Source: Singulisphaera acidiphila DSM 18658 (lineage in GTDB: Bacteria > Planctomycetota > Planctomycetia > Isosphaerales > Isosphaeraceae). Taken from it: a DNA stretch of 64,000 nt. Numbering within the stretch: the first letter of the stretch is position 1; each line of letters begins with the position of its first letter. Under the pieces are notes generated by a model. That model did not search any database. It saw only the letters and a program-made list of their open reading frames with translations, and was not told where the DNA came from. Positions 1 through 9,162 of the stretch are shown piece after piece. The stretch spans positions 3,162,001 through 3,226,000 of the forward strand of contig NC_019892.1 of the NCBI RefSeq assembly GCF_000242455.2, in the 5' to 3' direction. Made by a program: the position numbers and the translations under genes.

Positions 1-531
1 CCGCTTGTCGTCGGCAGCCGAATTCGGGTTCCGGGGATCCTCGAACGAGAATCGGTAGAGACGCCCGTCCGTACCGGCGAAGAGGATTCTCGCGGAGGTG
101 TCTGGGAACCAGCACGGTGGGCTCGCCGGGATAACATCCATTTCGACGCGGTCGAGCACTTCCCTACTAGGCAAGGCGTACCTCGCCAGACCGTTCGTGA
201 AATCTTTATCGGGACGGGATCGCCCCATCCAGAGTCCAGCGAGGTGCGTGCGGCCCCAGCGATCCTGCCAAGGCGAACAGCCAGCGAATTTGAGCAAGTG
301 CGAGTCAGCGAGTGGGAAGCGCTCGATCTTATTCGCCTCGACGTCGAGCATGAAAAAGTCGGAGTGGCACACCCCAAAAAGATACGTATTGACAGGCTGA
401 TATCGAGGAGACACTACCCGGCGATCCCCGGAATTCCGGGAACACTGACGGCCAAGACCGAGAGCAATTGTGGTGAGGACCACAGCCGTGGCGACGAACA
501 GGCGGGCTAAACCTTTCGACGGTAACCACAC
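1..531 (-). CDS. Membrane-anchored hypothetical protein, C-terminus beyond the left edge
   Basis: An uninterrupted minus-strand frame runs from a GTG at 529-531 to the left edge (177 codons). The start is supported by an AGGAG about eight bases upstream. The N-terminus (WLPSKGLARLFVATAVVL...) is a signal anchor of about 20 hydrophobic residues. The rest is soluble and ends with repeat-like segments such as ILFAGTDGRLYRFSFEDP, which resemble a beta-propeller strand. I do not recognise the family. Start and frame are seen directly; the propeller idea is inference. The protein is incomplete here, so size and function cannot be judged. Confidence 0.6.
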   Translation of the reverse strand, partial: MWLPSKGLARLFVATAVVLTTIALGLGRQCSRNSGDRRVVSPRYQPVNTYLFGVCHSDFFMLDVEANKIERFPLADSHLLKFAGCSPWQDRWGRTHLAGLWMGRSRPDKDFTNGLARYALPSREVLDRVEMDVIPASPPCWFPDTSARILFAGTDGRLYRFSFEDPRNPNSAADDKR

Positions 532-1042
532 AGTCTCTCTCCTGAAACAGAGTGAGGAAGGGGTCACGCACCCCAGGAGCGATCGCCACTCGGGAGACGG
601 AAAGCCGAAGGCCTATCTTACATTCGGACGTAAAGACAATTTATTTAAGATGCCGTGAACTGATTGCCAGCACGACATGATGCGAGCAAGGCTCTACTTC
701 ATGGTGCAAGCCAGGGTGCACGGCCACTGATCCAGCCATCCCCCATCATCGGCCGGCAAGTCCATCCAAAACCCCACGTCCACAAAGCTCGGCAGGAGCA
801 TGAAAACCACAATCACATTGACTGGTTTTCGGGCAGTGCCACGACTTGGCCTCCCCAAGCCTCGATGCCGGATTCAAGACAGCGCTGATTGCAGCAATTT
901 GACAGCCTCCCCAGCGGCTTGTGAACGACATGCAGCCGTAGAAACCCTCAGGGGAAGTGACTTGGGTTCCTCGACCCGACCTCCACACAATTCACCACAA
1001 CAAACAAAACAACCAGAATCTCTCAATTTCAATATACATAAC
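532..1042. other. Intergenic stretch, no convincing gene
   Basis: About 510 bases between the edge-truncated gene and the end of the RND permease gene. Short frames on both strands have no ribosome binding site and no recognisable product. A minus-strand frame of about 45 codons ending near 690 reads like a small membrane segment (VNVIVVFMLLPSFVDVGFWM), but it has no good start and may be a decayed remnant. The A/T-rich part near 620-660 is probably the promoter region of the leftward gene. Confidence 0.4.
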
Positions 1043-4000
1043 CTAATGCCCAGCAACACGGGCGACATCAAGGACTTCGGAGCGACCACGTTGACTTTTA
1101 TTCAAAGCCATGAAGGAAGCATCGGCCGTAGCAAGGTCGTTGGCCCGTGTCGAGTTTGCGGCCGTCCGGTGGTCCTTGGCCAGTACCGTGTAAACCGCCG
1201 GCAGCAAGAATAGCGTAAAGGCCGTCCCCACAAGCATGCCGATGACGAGGACGACACCGATCGAGTACCGGCTTTCCGCTCCGGCCCCATGTGTCAGCAG
1301 CAGGGGAAAATGGCCTACGACAGTCGCCGCCGTGGTCATCAAAATGGGACGTAACCGTACGGCCGAGGCCCGCTCGATCGCCGCCCGCCTGTCGAGTCGA
1401 TCATGCCGCTGTACCTCATTGGCAAACTCGACCATCAGGATTCCGTGTTTGGAGATCAGCCCGATCAGAGTGACAAGCCCAATCTGCGTGTAGATATTTA
1501 GCGTCGCGTATCCGATGTACAGTGGAATCAGTGCCCCGAATATCGACAAAGGGACCGTCACCAGGATGATCAGCGGGTCGCGAAGGCTCTCGAACTGGGC
1601 GGCGAGGACGAGGAAGATCACAACCAAGGCAAACCCGAAGGTGACGAGGAGTTGATTGCCTTCCTGGACGTACTGCCGCGAGTCACCCAACCAGTCGAAG
1701 GAATAGCCGGGAGGCAGCGAATCCTTCGCCGCGCGTTCAAGGAAGGCCACCGCTTCCCCCATCGTCACGCCGGGGGCGGGAATCGCCTGGAATGTGGCCG
1801 CATTCTGCTGGTTGAATTGGGTGAGCCGGTTCGGTTCAGTGGCGATGCCAATCTCGACCACGGTGGACAGTGGTGTCATGAAACCGCTACGCGTCTTGAC
1901 GTAGTACTTGCCCAGACTCTCGGGAGTCAGACGATCGGCCTGTGAGACCTGTGGGATCACATCGTAGGACCGGCCGTTGAGGTTGAAGCGGTTGATGTAG
2001 TTCTCGCCCACCAGCACCGCGAGGGTATCAGCCACCTCCTTCATGTCGACCCCGATCTCGTTCGCCTTCAGACGGTTGATCCGTACTCGGACGACCGGGT
2101 TGTCGTACCGCAGGTCACTGTCGATCACCACGAATAGGCCACTCTTCCGGGCTTTGTCCTTCAGTTTCTCCATGACCGCATAAACAGCCTCATAACCGGC
2201 GATGCTCCGGACAACCATCTGAACTGGCAGGCCGCCGGTCGAGCCTGGCAATGAGGGAAGCTGGAATGCGAAAACACTTTCACCTTCGATTTGGCTCGCG
2301 TCCGACTGGATCATGTTCTGGAGGACGCGCGCACTGCGATCCCGCTTGTCCCAATCCTTCAGGTTAATGCCGCCGAAGGAATGATTCTGACCGTCGTCAC
2401 CGTTGATAAAGAAGGTCGTTTGGCACTCGGGGAGCGACCTGAGCTGGGCCTCGAGGCGGCGGGCATGAGCTTCGGTGTAGGCGAGGTTCGCGTATTGCGG
2501 CCCCTTCATGACGGTGAACACCGTGGCCTGATCTTCCTCGGGAGCCAGTTCTCGCTTCAGGCCGGCGAACAGGAAGCCGATCCCAGCAAACACCCCGGCC
2601 GCGAACACAAAGAGAACCGTTCGATTATTGAGGGACGCCCTTAAAAGCCTTGCGTAGACGCGGGTGAGGCCGGAGAAAACAGCCTCGATACGGCGGGGAA
2701 ACCACCCTTGCGTCGAAGACTTCGACAGCAGGAACGAAGCCATCATTGGCGAAAGCGTGAGGGCGACGACTCCGGAAATGATGACCGCGCTGGCGAGGGT
2801 GAAAGCAAACTCGCGGAACAGAGCCCCCGTGAGGCCGCCCAGGAACCCGATCGGGGCATATACCGCAGCCAATGTAATCGTCATGGAAATGACGGGGACA
2901 ACAATTTCCCTCGCGCCAAGCAGGGCCGCTCGGGCCGGGGACAGTCCCTCTTCAATGTGGCGGTACGTATTCTCGACCACGACGATCGCGTCGTCTACCA
3001 CCAGGCCGATGGCCAGCACCATCGCCAAGAGCGTAAGCAGGTTCAAGCTGAACCCGAAGGCGAGCATCAGCGCAGCCGATCCAATGAGCGAGAGCGGAAT
3101 CGTCACCACAGGGATCAGCACCGAGCGGAACGACCCCAAAAACAAGAAGATGACGACGATGACGATCACCACCGTTTCCGTGAGCGTCTTACGGACCTCC
3201 ACCGTGGCGGCATCAATGAAGCGGGCCACGTCGTAGGAGACGAACACTTCGACCCCAGGGGGAAGGTTTCGCTGAAGGTCCGGCAGCATCGCCTTCACGT
3301 CTCGGACAATGTTCAACGGGTTTCCGGTCGGGGTGGCGAGAACGGCCAGGCTGGTCCCCTTCTTGCCGTTGAAGAGCCCGCTCTGGTTGGTATTCTGCTC
3401 GCCGAGTTCAACGGCGGCGATGTCTTCAAGGTGAACCAGCTTCCCGCCCGGCTCGGCCTTGATCACCATCCGCCGAAAGGATTCCACGCCGGTCAGGTCA
3501 GTGTCGGCCGAGACGGTGGCAACGGTGAACGCTCCCTTGATCTGTCCCGGTGCGGCCTGCACATTGTTTCGCCGCAATGATTCGGCAATGTCTCCGGCCG
3601 ACAAACCACGAGCCGCCAGCCGGGCCGGGTCGAGCCAGATTCTCATCGCGAGTCCCTGTCCCCCCTGAAGCTCGGTGGCCGCCACGCCCGGCACGGTCGA
3701 AACCAATGGCTGGGCCAATCGAACGACCGAGTCGGTGACCGCGTGGATGGGCACCTCATCGCTGACGAAACTCAGGTACATCACGGCAGTCGGCTCGCCG
3801 GTTGATTTCGTAACGACCGGGTCGTTGACCTCGCGGGGGAGCCGATACTTGACCTCGTTAATCTTGGCGATGACCTCAGTCATCGCCCGGTCGGAATTCG
3901 CATTCAATCGCAACCGCGCCTGAATCAGGCTCTTGCCTTGCGTCGTACTCGATGAGAGGTACTCCACGCCGTCGGCCGTAGCAATGCTCTGAGAGATGGG

Positions 4001-4195
4001 GGCGGTGACGAACCCCTGCATGAGATCCGGAGAGGCCCCGGGATACGTGGTGGACACCGTAATGGTGGCGCTCTCCAGTTGCGGGAATTGGCGCACCGGA
4101 AGCATGGAAGCCGCACGGAGCCCAATGAGCAGGATGAGGAGGCTGACGACCAAAGACAGTACCGGACGGCGAACAAACAGGTCTGTGAACCTCAT
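1043..4195 (-). CDS. RND (HAE1/AcrB-type) multidrug efflux permease
   Basis: This 1050-residue protein is full length for an AcrB/MexF-type inner-membrane pump that uses proton flow to export drugs or other hydrophobic compounds. The N-terminus (MRFTDLFVRRPVLSLVVSLL) is the usual first helix. The paired proton-relay aspartates are visible in GLVVDDAIVVVEN (about residue 400), and the TM10 lysine in LIGLISKHGILMVEF (about residue 940). Periplasmic pore and docking domains lie between the helices as expected. The start codon overlaps the stop of the adaptor gene (ATGA), so the two are translationally coupled. No outer-membrane factor gene is adjacent; two TolC-like genes lie about 14 kb away. 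Substrate is unknown. Confidence 0.95.
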   Translation of the reverse strand: MRFTDLFVRRPVLSLVVSLLILLIGLRAASMLPVRQFPQLESATITVSTTYPGASPDLMQGFVTAPISQSIATADGVEYLSSSTTQGKSLIQARLRLNANSDRAMTEVIAKINEVKYRLPREVNDPVVTKSTGEPTAVMYLSFVSDEVPIHAVTDSVVRLAQPLVSTVPGVAATELQGGQGLAMRIWLDPARLAARGLSAGDIAESLRRNNVQAAPGQIKGAFTVATVSADTDLTGVESFRRMVIKAEPGGKLVHLEDIAAVELGEQNTNQSGLFNGKKGTSLAVLATPTGNPLNIVRDVKAMLPDLQRNLPPGVEVFVSYDVARFIDAATVEVRKTLTETVVIVIVVIFLFLGSFRSVLIPVVTIPLSLIGSAALMLAFGFSLNLLTLLAMVLAIGLVVDDAIVVVENTYRHIEEGLSPARAALLGAREIVVPVISMTITLAAVYAPIGFLGGLTGALFREFAFTLASAVIISGVVALTLSPMMASFLLSKSSTQGWFPRRIEAVFSGLTRVYARLLRASLNNRTVLFVFAAGVFAGIGFLFAGLKRELAPEEDQATVFTVMKGPQYANLAYTEAHARRLEAQLRSLPECQTTFFINGDDGQNHSFGGINLKDWDKRDRSARVLQNMIQSDASQIEGESVFAFQLPSLPGSTGGLPVQMVVRSIAGYEAVYAVMEKLKDKARKSGLFVVIDSDLRYDNPVVRVRINRLKANEIGVDMKEVADTLAVLVGENYINRFNLNGRSYDVIPQVSQADRLTPESLGKYYVKTRSGFMTPLSTVVEIGIATEPNRLTQFNQQNAATFQAIPAPGVTMGEAVAFLERAAKDSLPPGYSFDWLGDSRQYVQEGNQLLVTFGFALVVIFLVLAAQFESLRDPLIILVTVPLSIFGALIPLYIGYATLNIYTQIGLVTLIGLISKHGILMVEFANEVQRHDRLDRRAAIERASAVRLRPILMTTAATVVGHFPLLLTHGAGAESRYSIGVVLVIGMLVGTAFTLFLLPAVYTVLAKDHRTAANSTRANDLATADASFMALNKSQRGRSEVLDVARVAGH

Positions 4196-5328
4196 GGCTG
4201 ACTCCCTTTTGACGCCAGTTCCTTCCCGACGGGTGGCGTGCCGGCGTCCGTGACCGAAACAGGGGAGCCGGGGGCGAGGTTGACCTGCCCCGAAGAGACG
4301 ACCAGATCCCCCGCCTTGACGCCGGCCGCAATGGCGACCCGCCCCCCCACGCGCCGCCCGGCCTTCACGGGCACCCGTTCCGCGACCTGTCCTTTGCCCT
4401 TGGCGCGAACGACGAACACAGAGTCGCCCGCGATGGTGCGGTCCAGCGAGGTTTCAGGGACCGTGACCACGTCAGGTCCGGACGGCAGAACAACCCGCAC
4501 CGAAGCGAACATACCTGGCCTCAGCACATGGTCACGGTTATCGAGCGTACCTTGCACGGGAACGGTCCGACTCTCCGCGTAGACCTGGGGTTCGATGGTG
4601 GAAACGACGGCCGGAAACGGCTGCCCCGGGAATGCGTCCACGAGCACCTCGATCGACTGCCCGGTATTCAGACGCGGGAGTGACTGTTCGGGGAGGGTGA
4701 AGTTGACGTAAAGCGCGTCGAGATCCGTGAGGGAAACGACCGGCTGTCCCGGCTGGAGGTACTGCCCCTGATCGACCTGGCGAATGCCAAGGACGCCCGC
4801 GAATGGAGCGCAAAGCTTTTTCTGGGCAATCACCGCCTCAGTCCGGGCGATTTGCCCTCGAGCCTCAACCACCCGGCTCTTGGTCGCGTCCGCCTCGCTT
4901 TTGGAGACAGCGGTCGCCGCAATCAACCGCTGTGAGCGGTCAAACTCCCGCTCAGCGTACCAGAGCTGGCCTTGATATCGTTCCAGGTCGCCACGGTCGG
5001 GGCCGTCGTTGATCTGGAGAATCGGTGCACCCGCCGAAACCGTCCCGCCGGACTCGAAATGGATCGCCTTCACCATCCCCCCAACCTCCGGGGCGATGAC
5101 AACCTGCCGCACCGCCTTAAGAGAACCGATAGCCTCAAGGTACTCGGGAAGCGGCCCTGACCGGGCGACGACGGCGGCAATTGGCGTGGCAGCAGGTCCT
5201 GTACCTGTTGGCCCGGCGGCCGTGCGGGCCCGGTAGGCTTTGAATGAGTACAGGCTGCCGAAAAGGACGACCAGGCCGATGAGAGCGGCCGAGAAAGCGG
5301 TCATTTTCCACAGGGTCTTCTTCCACAT
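4192..5328 (-). CDS. RND efflux periplasmic adaptor (membrane fusion protein)
   Basis: About 378 residues from the ATG at 5328. The frame stays open to an ATG at 5448, but the segment MWKKTLWKMTAFSAALIGLV is the obvious signal anchor, so the later start is preferred; neither has a strong ribosome binding site. A lipoyl/barrel-sandwich half (VIAPEVGGMVKAIHFESGGTV), a helical hairpin, the second lipoyl half (APFAGVLGIRQVDQGQYL), and a beta-barrel plus membrane-proximal domain follow in family order. The protein bridges the inner-membrane pump and an outer-membrane channel. It is first in the operon, and its stop overlaps the permease start by four bases. Confidence 0.92.
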   Translation of the reverse strand: MWKKTLWKMTAFSAALIGLVVLFGSLYSFKAYRARTAAGPTGTGPAATPIAAVVARSGPLPEYLEAIGSLKAVRQVVIAPEVGGMVKAIHFESGGTVSAGAPILQINDGPDRGDLERYQGQLWYAEREFDRSQRLIAATAVSKSEADATKSRVVEARGQIARTEAVIAQKKLCAPFAGVLGIRQVDQGQYLQPGQPVVSLTDLDALYVNFTLPEQSLPRLNTGQSIEVLVDAFPGQPFPAVVSTIEPQVYAESRTVPVQGTLDNRDHVLRPGMFASVRVVLPSGPDVVTVPETSLDRTIAGDSVFVVRAKGKGQVAERVPVKAGRRVGGRVAIAAGVKAGDLVVSSGQVNLAPGSPVSVTDAGTPPVGKELASKGSQP

Positions 5329-5658
5329 AAGTCGCTTACACCAAAGCTCGCTGCCCCCGGAATTTTCCAAGAACTCTATTGGAATATCGGCGGCCGAAGC
5401 AAATATGTCAAGAGACGGCTTGGAAAACTTCACAGGCTTTCCGTACATCGGCCGAGCGGATACTTGTTCCTCTTTCGCCTCGACCTTGGCGGGCGGGCCA
5501 GCGGGCTACCCGGCTTGCGGTTAATTCGGTGGAGGCGACTCCGGTTGTTTGAATCGAGAGCGGTGTGAGCTGGCTCGCGGCAACGCCAACGACCGGTCGC
5601 GGTAACCGCCCCATACGGATGGTCGATTACGGGCGTGCCAAACGAAGGGGAGCGAGCG

Positions 5659-6705
5659 ATGTACGACGCGGCCATTATTGGGGGAGGGATTGCCGGGATG
5701 GCTGTGGCGGCACGGCTCCAGGCAAGCGGCCTCACGACGGTCATCCTGGAGGCGCACGGCCAGCCGGGCGGCTGCGCCGGTTTCTTCCAACGCCGGAGTT
5801 TCTCCTTTGATGTGGGAGCCACCACGCTCGTCGACTTCGGCCCCGGCGGCGTCGGTGGCGAATTTCTCGAAAGCGTCGGGATGTTGCCGCTCGAGGGCGA
5901 GGTGTTGCCCGGTTATGTCGCCTGGCTGCCCGACCGAACGGTGACGCTTCACCGAGACCCAACCTCCTGGTCCCGGGAGCGGCTGAAGGCCCTTGGTGAC
6001 ACGCCGGCGCACCGCTCCTTCTGGCAACTCCTGGATCGGTTGGCAGACGTCTTCTGGCAGGCCAGCCGGAAAGGGGTCCGGCTTCCGATCCAGAGCGTGG
6101 CCGATGCGATCCGCGCGACGCAAGCGGTCGGCCTCGGCGGGTTGCCGCTGGTCCGCTACCTGAGTTGGACGATGACCGATGCGCTTCGGGCACATGGCCT
6201 GGAGCAGGATCAGGCCCTGGTTGGCCTGCTGGCAATGCTAGTCGAGGACACAGTCCATAGCACTCTGGACGAGGCACCGCTGATCAACGCCGCGCTCGGG
6301 ATCACGATCCGGGGCGCGGGCCTAACCCGGGCGCGAGGTGGAATGCGCGGCTTCTGGCACGGATTGACCACTCATTACCGCCAGCTCGGCGGAACGTTGC
6401 GCGTTGGCTGCCCGGTTGAGCGAATCGAAGGGCAGGAGGGGGGCTTTCAGGTCATGACCCGTCGCGGTGTCATTGCAGCCGGCCAGGTTATCGCCGCCGT
6501 CCCGGCCCCCCTGGCGGCTCGACTTGGTCCTGAACCGGTTGCTGAAGCATTGGCACCTTACCTCCGCCGCGATGCCACCGCGATGGGCGGAGCCACCGTC
6601 GTCTTCCTCGGCGTCCCCGAGGGTGAGGTCGCCGGTCAAGCGTTCACCCACCATCAGCTCCTCCACGACTACGCCCAGCCGCTGGGCGATGGAAACAACA
6701 TGTTC
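5659..6705 (+). pseudogene. Phytoene-desaturase-like FAD oxidoreductase, 5' fragment (split by an IS)
   Basis: The ATG at 5659 follows a GGGGAG and opens MYDAAIIGGGIAGMAVAARL, a Rossmann FAD-binding site (GGGIAG). The following region matches the CrtI/CrtD/carotenoid-isomerase type of flavoprotein. Homology ends abruptly after LGDGNNMF at 6705, where an insertion sequence begins. The frame then continues 24 IS-encoded codons to a stop at 6780. The missing C-terminal third is intact on the far side at 8532-9039. The fragment keeps the FAD-binding N-terminus but lacks the C-terminal FAD-closing motif, so it should be inactive. The neighbourhood has no other carotenoid gene, so the substrate is unknown. 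Confidence 0.88.
6699..6705 (+). repeat. Left copy of 7-bp target site duplication
   Basis: CATGTTC lies immediately left of the IS. The same seven bases lie immediately right of it at 8532-8538. This is the expected footprint of DDE transposition. Confidence 0.9.
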
Positions 6706-6729
6706 GACGGGCCGGCAAAAAGGCTCGCA
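6706..6729 (+). repeat. Left terminal inverted repeat of the IS
   Basis: The first 17 bases (GACGGGCCGGCAAAAAG) are the exact reverse complement of 8515-8531. Extending to 24 bases adds two mismatches. Confidence 0.92.
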
Positions 6730-6870
6730 GTGAACGCGGCCGTTGACCGGATTTTCGAACCGACGGTTTTTTCGCGATGATCGCGTCGCCGATCGCCACC
6801 TCGACTGGACGCGTCTCAGGGGCACCAAAGGGGGCCGGATCGGCCCCTCCAAGCGAAAAACGCTCGGCTC

Positions 6871-8478
6871 CTACTCAAGAGCGGCCTTGTAGGCCGCAAC
6901 CCGGTGAATGTTGAGACCGAGGGCACGCAAGAAGCTCGCATAACTGACGGCTGCCCGGCCACGAATTCGGAGCGACGCCATCCTCATCTGGTATTTGAAT
7001 CGGGACATCGTCCCTTCAATCCCCGAACGCCAGCGATAACGCTCCTTGAACTCGTCCGAATGGTTGTGAAGGCGGCGCAATCGTTGGCGAACTCGGTCAT
7101 ATGTGTATTGGTAACGAGACTCCTTGCGACCCACGGCCGAGGCGCAGCACGACTTATGAAAGGGGCACGCTGCGCAGGTCGCCTCCTCGAAACACACCTG
7201 GAGTTTGTCAGCACTGGCGCTCGTTGTGATGGGGACGTGCCCTTGGGGACAGCGGACAACCAGGCCGTGCTCATCGAGCTCGAAGTCTTCGAGCGTCAGC
7301 TTCTCTTGCTTGCTTCCTTTGGGTGGCATCGACGGGGAAACCAGATCGACTCCCTGGTGTTTCGCCTTTTCGAGGTTCTCGTTCGAGCCGTAATGCGAGT
7401 CCGCCAGCACAACCTCGGGTTTGATCGTGCGCGCGTCGGTATCGGCCAGCGCAGGTTCCAGCGAGGAACCGTCGTGAACGTTCATCGGACCGACGGCGAC
7501 GTGCGTGATCAGGTCGGGCGGTGGGGGAGGGGCCGTCCCCGTGGGGTCGTCTTCGACGTCGGAATAGGTTTCCATGATCTGGACCAGAAAGCCGACACCT
7601 CGATGGGCGTTGTAGGACGCATCGGGGTCGGCCGGGCTCAGAACGTTGCCGCAAGGCATCTCATTAGGTTCTTTGACCCGGACTTGGGGACCGGCTTCGG
7701 GATCGTTCTTAACTTCACATTGTTCGGAGAGTACACGGTCGAGTATCAGAAAGCTCGGGAGTTCAAGAGCCGTAGTCCCGCGAAGCTGTGTGACCAAGGC
7801 CAGCAGGTCCGTAGCGGCCTCGGGCAGCCGTCGCTTCGACTCGCTCGGCTTGGTGGAGGCAAAGCAAGCATTCCCCTCGCGATCGACATACTTGCGGACC
7901 AAGTCCGGGTCGACCTGAGCATGCAAGGCCGGATGGAAACGGCGAAGTTCGCGGAGGAACTTACTGATCGATTCGACGATGATCCCGAGCCGGGTCAGGC
8001 CGCGCATCGCCGATTGAATCGCAGTGGAATCCAGGCGTTGCTTGCTCGTGTCCGTGCCGACAGCTTTGATGAGTTGATCGGTCAGGGAGCGGAAGAGGAC
8101 CTGATCCAGCCCCTTCTCAATGAGCCACTGGCGATAGTTTCTCAGGGTGCGTTCGCAGAGGTAGGCGTCGGACTCTGCCCTGATGTCGAGGGCGTATTGC
8201 CAGGTGATATTGAACGCGACGGCCTCGACAGTAGCGGCATCGGTCAAGTCGTGCAGCTGCTGAAGGATCAGTGCCCCGAGAACCATGTGGAGGTCCTTGG
8301 TGGGGCGTCCGAGCTGCCGCGAGAACCGCGTGATGAGTTCGCCGACGGGCAAGTGCTCGAGGAGGTAATCCCGGAAGACGCTGGCCCAGGACCGCTCGAG
8401 CAGTTGGCGACGCTTGCCGCCGAGATGGTCCCAGGGATCGAAGAGATCGCCGGTCTGGTGATCGCGAATGGTGATCAT
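6871..8478 (-). CDS. DDE transposase (IS1182/ISNCY-like)
   Basis: A 535-residue protein occupying most of the IS. The N-terminal part (to about residue 160) is a DUF772-like DNA-binding region. Catalytic-type segments follow: LDSTAIQSAMR with the first Asp, VVLADSHYGSNENL with the second, and YRWRSGIEGTMSRFKYQ with the Glu. A cysteine-rich insert (CFEEATCAACPFHKSC) precedes the last motif, as in IS1182-type enzymes. The frame is full length with no internal stop, so the enzyme may be active. It runs opposite to the interrupted host gene. Confidence 0.9.
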   Translation of the reverse strand: MITIRDHQTGDLFDPWDHLGGKRRQLLERSWASVFRDYLLEHLPVGELITRFSRQLGRPTKDLHMVLGALILQQLHDLTDAATVEAVAFNITWQYALDIRAESDAYLCERTLRNYRQWLIEKGLDQVLFRSLTDQLIKAVGTDTSKQRLDSTAIQSAMRGLTRLGIIVESISKFLRELRRFHPALHAQVDPDLVRKYVDREGNACFASTKPSESKRRLPEAATDLLALVTQLRGTTALELPSFLILDRVLSEQCEVKNDPEAGPQVRVKEPNEMPCGNVLSPADPDASYNAHRGVGFLVQIMETYSDVEDDPTGTAPPPPPDLITHVAVGPMNVHDGSSLEPALADTDARTIKPEVVLADSHYGSNENLEKAKHQGVDLVSPSMPPKGSKQEKLTLEDFELDEHGLVVRCPQGHVPITTSASADKLQVCFEEATCAACPFHKSCCASAVGRKESRYQYTYDRVRQRLRRLHNHSDEFKERYRWRSGIEGTMSRFKYQMRMASLRIRGRAAVSYASFLRALGLNIHRVAAYKAALE

Positions 8479-8507
8479 GCAGATAGCATAGCGCCCTCAG
8501 CTGAGTT

Positions 8508-8531
8508 TGCCAGACTTTTTGCCGGCCCGTC
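8508..8531 (-). repeat. Right terminal inverted repeat of the IS
   Basis: Bases 8515-8531 are the exact reverse complement of the left end. The 24-base version (8508-8531) has two mismatches. The right duplication copy starts directly after it. Confidence 0.92.
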
Positions 8532-8538
8532 CATGTTC
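8532..8538 (+). repeat. Right copy of 7-bp target site duplication
   Basis: CATGTTC, identical to 6699-6705. The coding sequence of the host gene resumes directly after it. Confidence 0.9.
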
Positions 8539-9039
8539 GTCTCTGTCTCCGCTCATAGTGATATCAACAGCGCCCCGGCGGGCTACCGCGCAGTGATGAT
8601 CTCGACGCACTGCGAGTTGGAGCCGTGGGAGAAACTTACACCCGAGGGATACCGGGAACGCAAGCATGAGGTCGGCGAGCGTCTCATCAGACTGGCCAGG
8701 CGAATCTATCCGGAGTTGGGCCAGACCTCTCTTGTACGCGAAATCGCCACTCCAAGGACCTACGAGCGGTTCACCGGACGACCACGCGGGGCGGTGGGCG
8801 GCGTGAGGCAGACCCTCGCCAATTCGAACCAGCACGCCATTCCGCACAATCTGGGCATACCCGGCTACTGGTTAGTCGGCGACAGCACCTGGCCAGGCCT
8901 GGGGACCGTCGCATGTTGCCTGGGCAGTCACCTTGTCGCCGAGCGCGTGCTGGCCGGCGCGTGCCGACACTCCCCTGTGGCCCGCCCCCCAATCACCCGC
9001 GCACGAGGAGCCGCTTATGCCATCCGCGACACACGCTGA
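8532..9039 (+). pseudogene. Phytoene-desaturase-like FAD oxidoreductase, 3' fragment
   Basis: From 8539 the frame reads VSVSAHSDINSAPAGYRAV and continues for 166 residues to a stop at 9039. It contains the C-terminal FAD-binding signature of CrtI-type enzymes (IPGYWLVGDSTWPGLGTVA). The 5' fragment stops on a codon boundary at 6705. Joining 6705 to 8539, that is removing the IS and one duplication copy, restores a continuous frame reading GDGNNMF then VSVSAHS, about 515 residues from the ATG at 5659, which is normal for the family. The fragment has no start signal of its own. The frame is also open leftward through the antisense strand of the transposase, but that part is not host sequence. 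Confidence 0.88.
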
Positions 9040-9162
9040 GTCGGAAACTCACACCCTGAAACCAGGCGCGACCATGAACGGTTACCATCCCGGATTCAAG
9101 CCTTGGAGGAAGTGGTTCGTCTTGACCAACGTGGGGGCGTTCCCAGGTTGCCGCCGCAACTT

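Larger units (their letters stand above)
6706..8531 (-). mobile_element. Complete insertion sequence (1826 bp) with one transposase gene
   Basis: Both ends were located from the sequence. The left end begins GACGGGCCGGCAAAAAG and the right end is its exact reverse complement (17 of 17), with 22 of 24 matching over the longer terminal repeat. A 7-bp direct repeat CATGTTC flanks it. It carries one DDE transposase gene on the minus strand. Length, single gene and a 7-bp duplication fit the ISDol1-type group of ISNCY as I recall it; the transposase also resembles IS1182-type proteins, so the family is provisional. Intact ends, intact gene and perfect duplication all suggest a recent insertion. 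It splits a desaturase-like gene. Confidence 0.93.

Noticed and set aside
690..830. A tiny membrane peptide on the minus strand
   Set aside because: Plausible hydrophobic run, but no good start codon or ribosome binding site, and too short to judge.
2664..3580. Long plus-strand frames antisense to the RND permease
   Set aside because: Rich in Arg/Asp with no known motif; they arise from the GC-skewed third codon positions of the real gene.
6904..8538. A plus-strand frame of more than 500 codons running into the 3' desaturase fragment
   Set aside because: It is the antisense of the transposase and happens to be open into the host fragment. Only the part after 8538 is host coding sequence.
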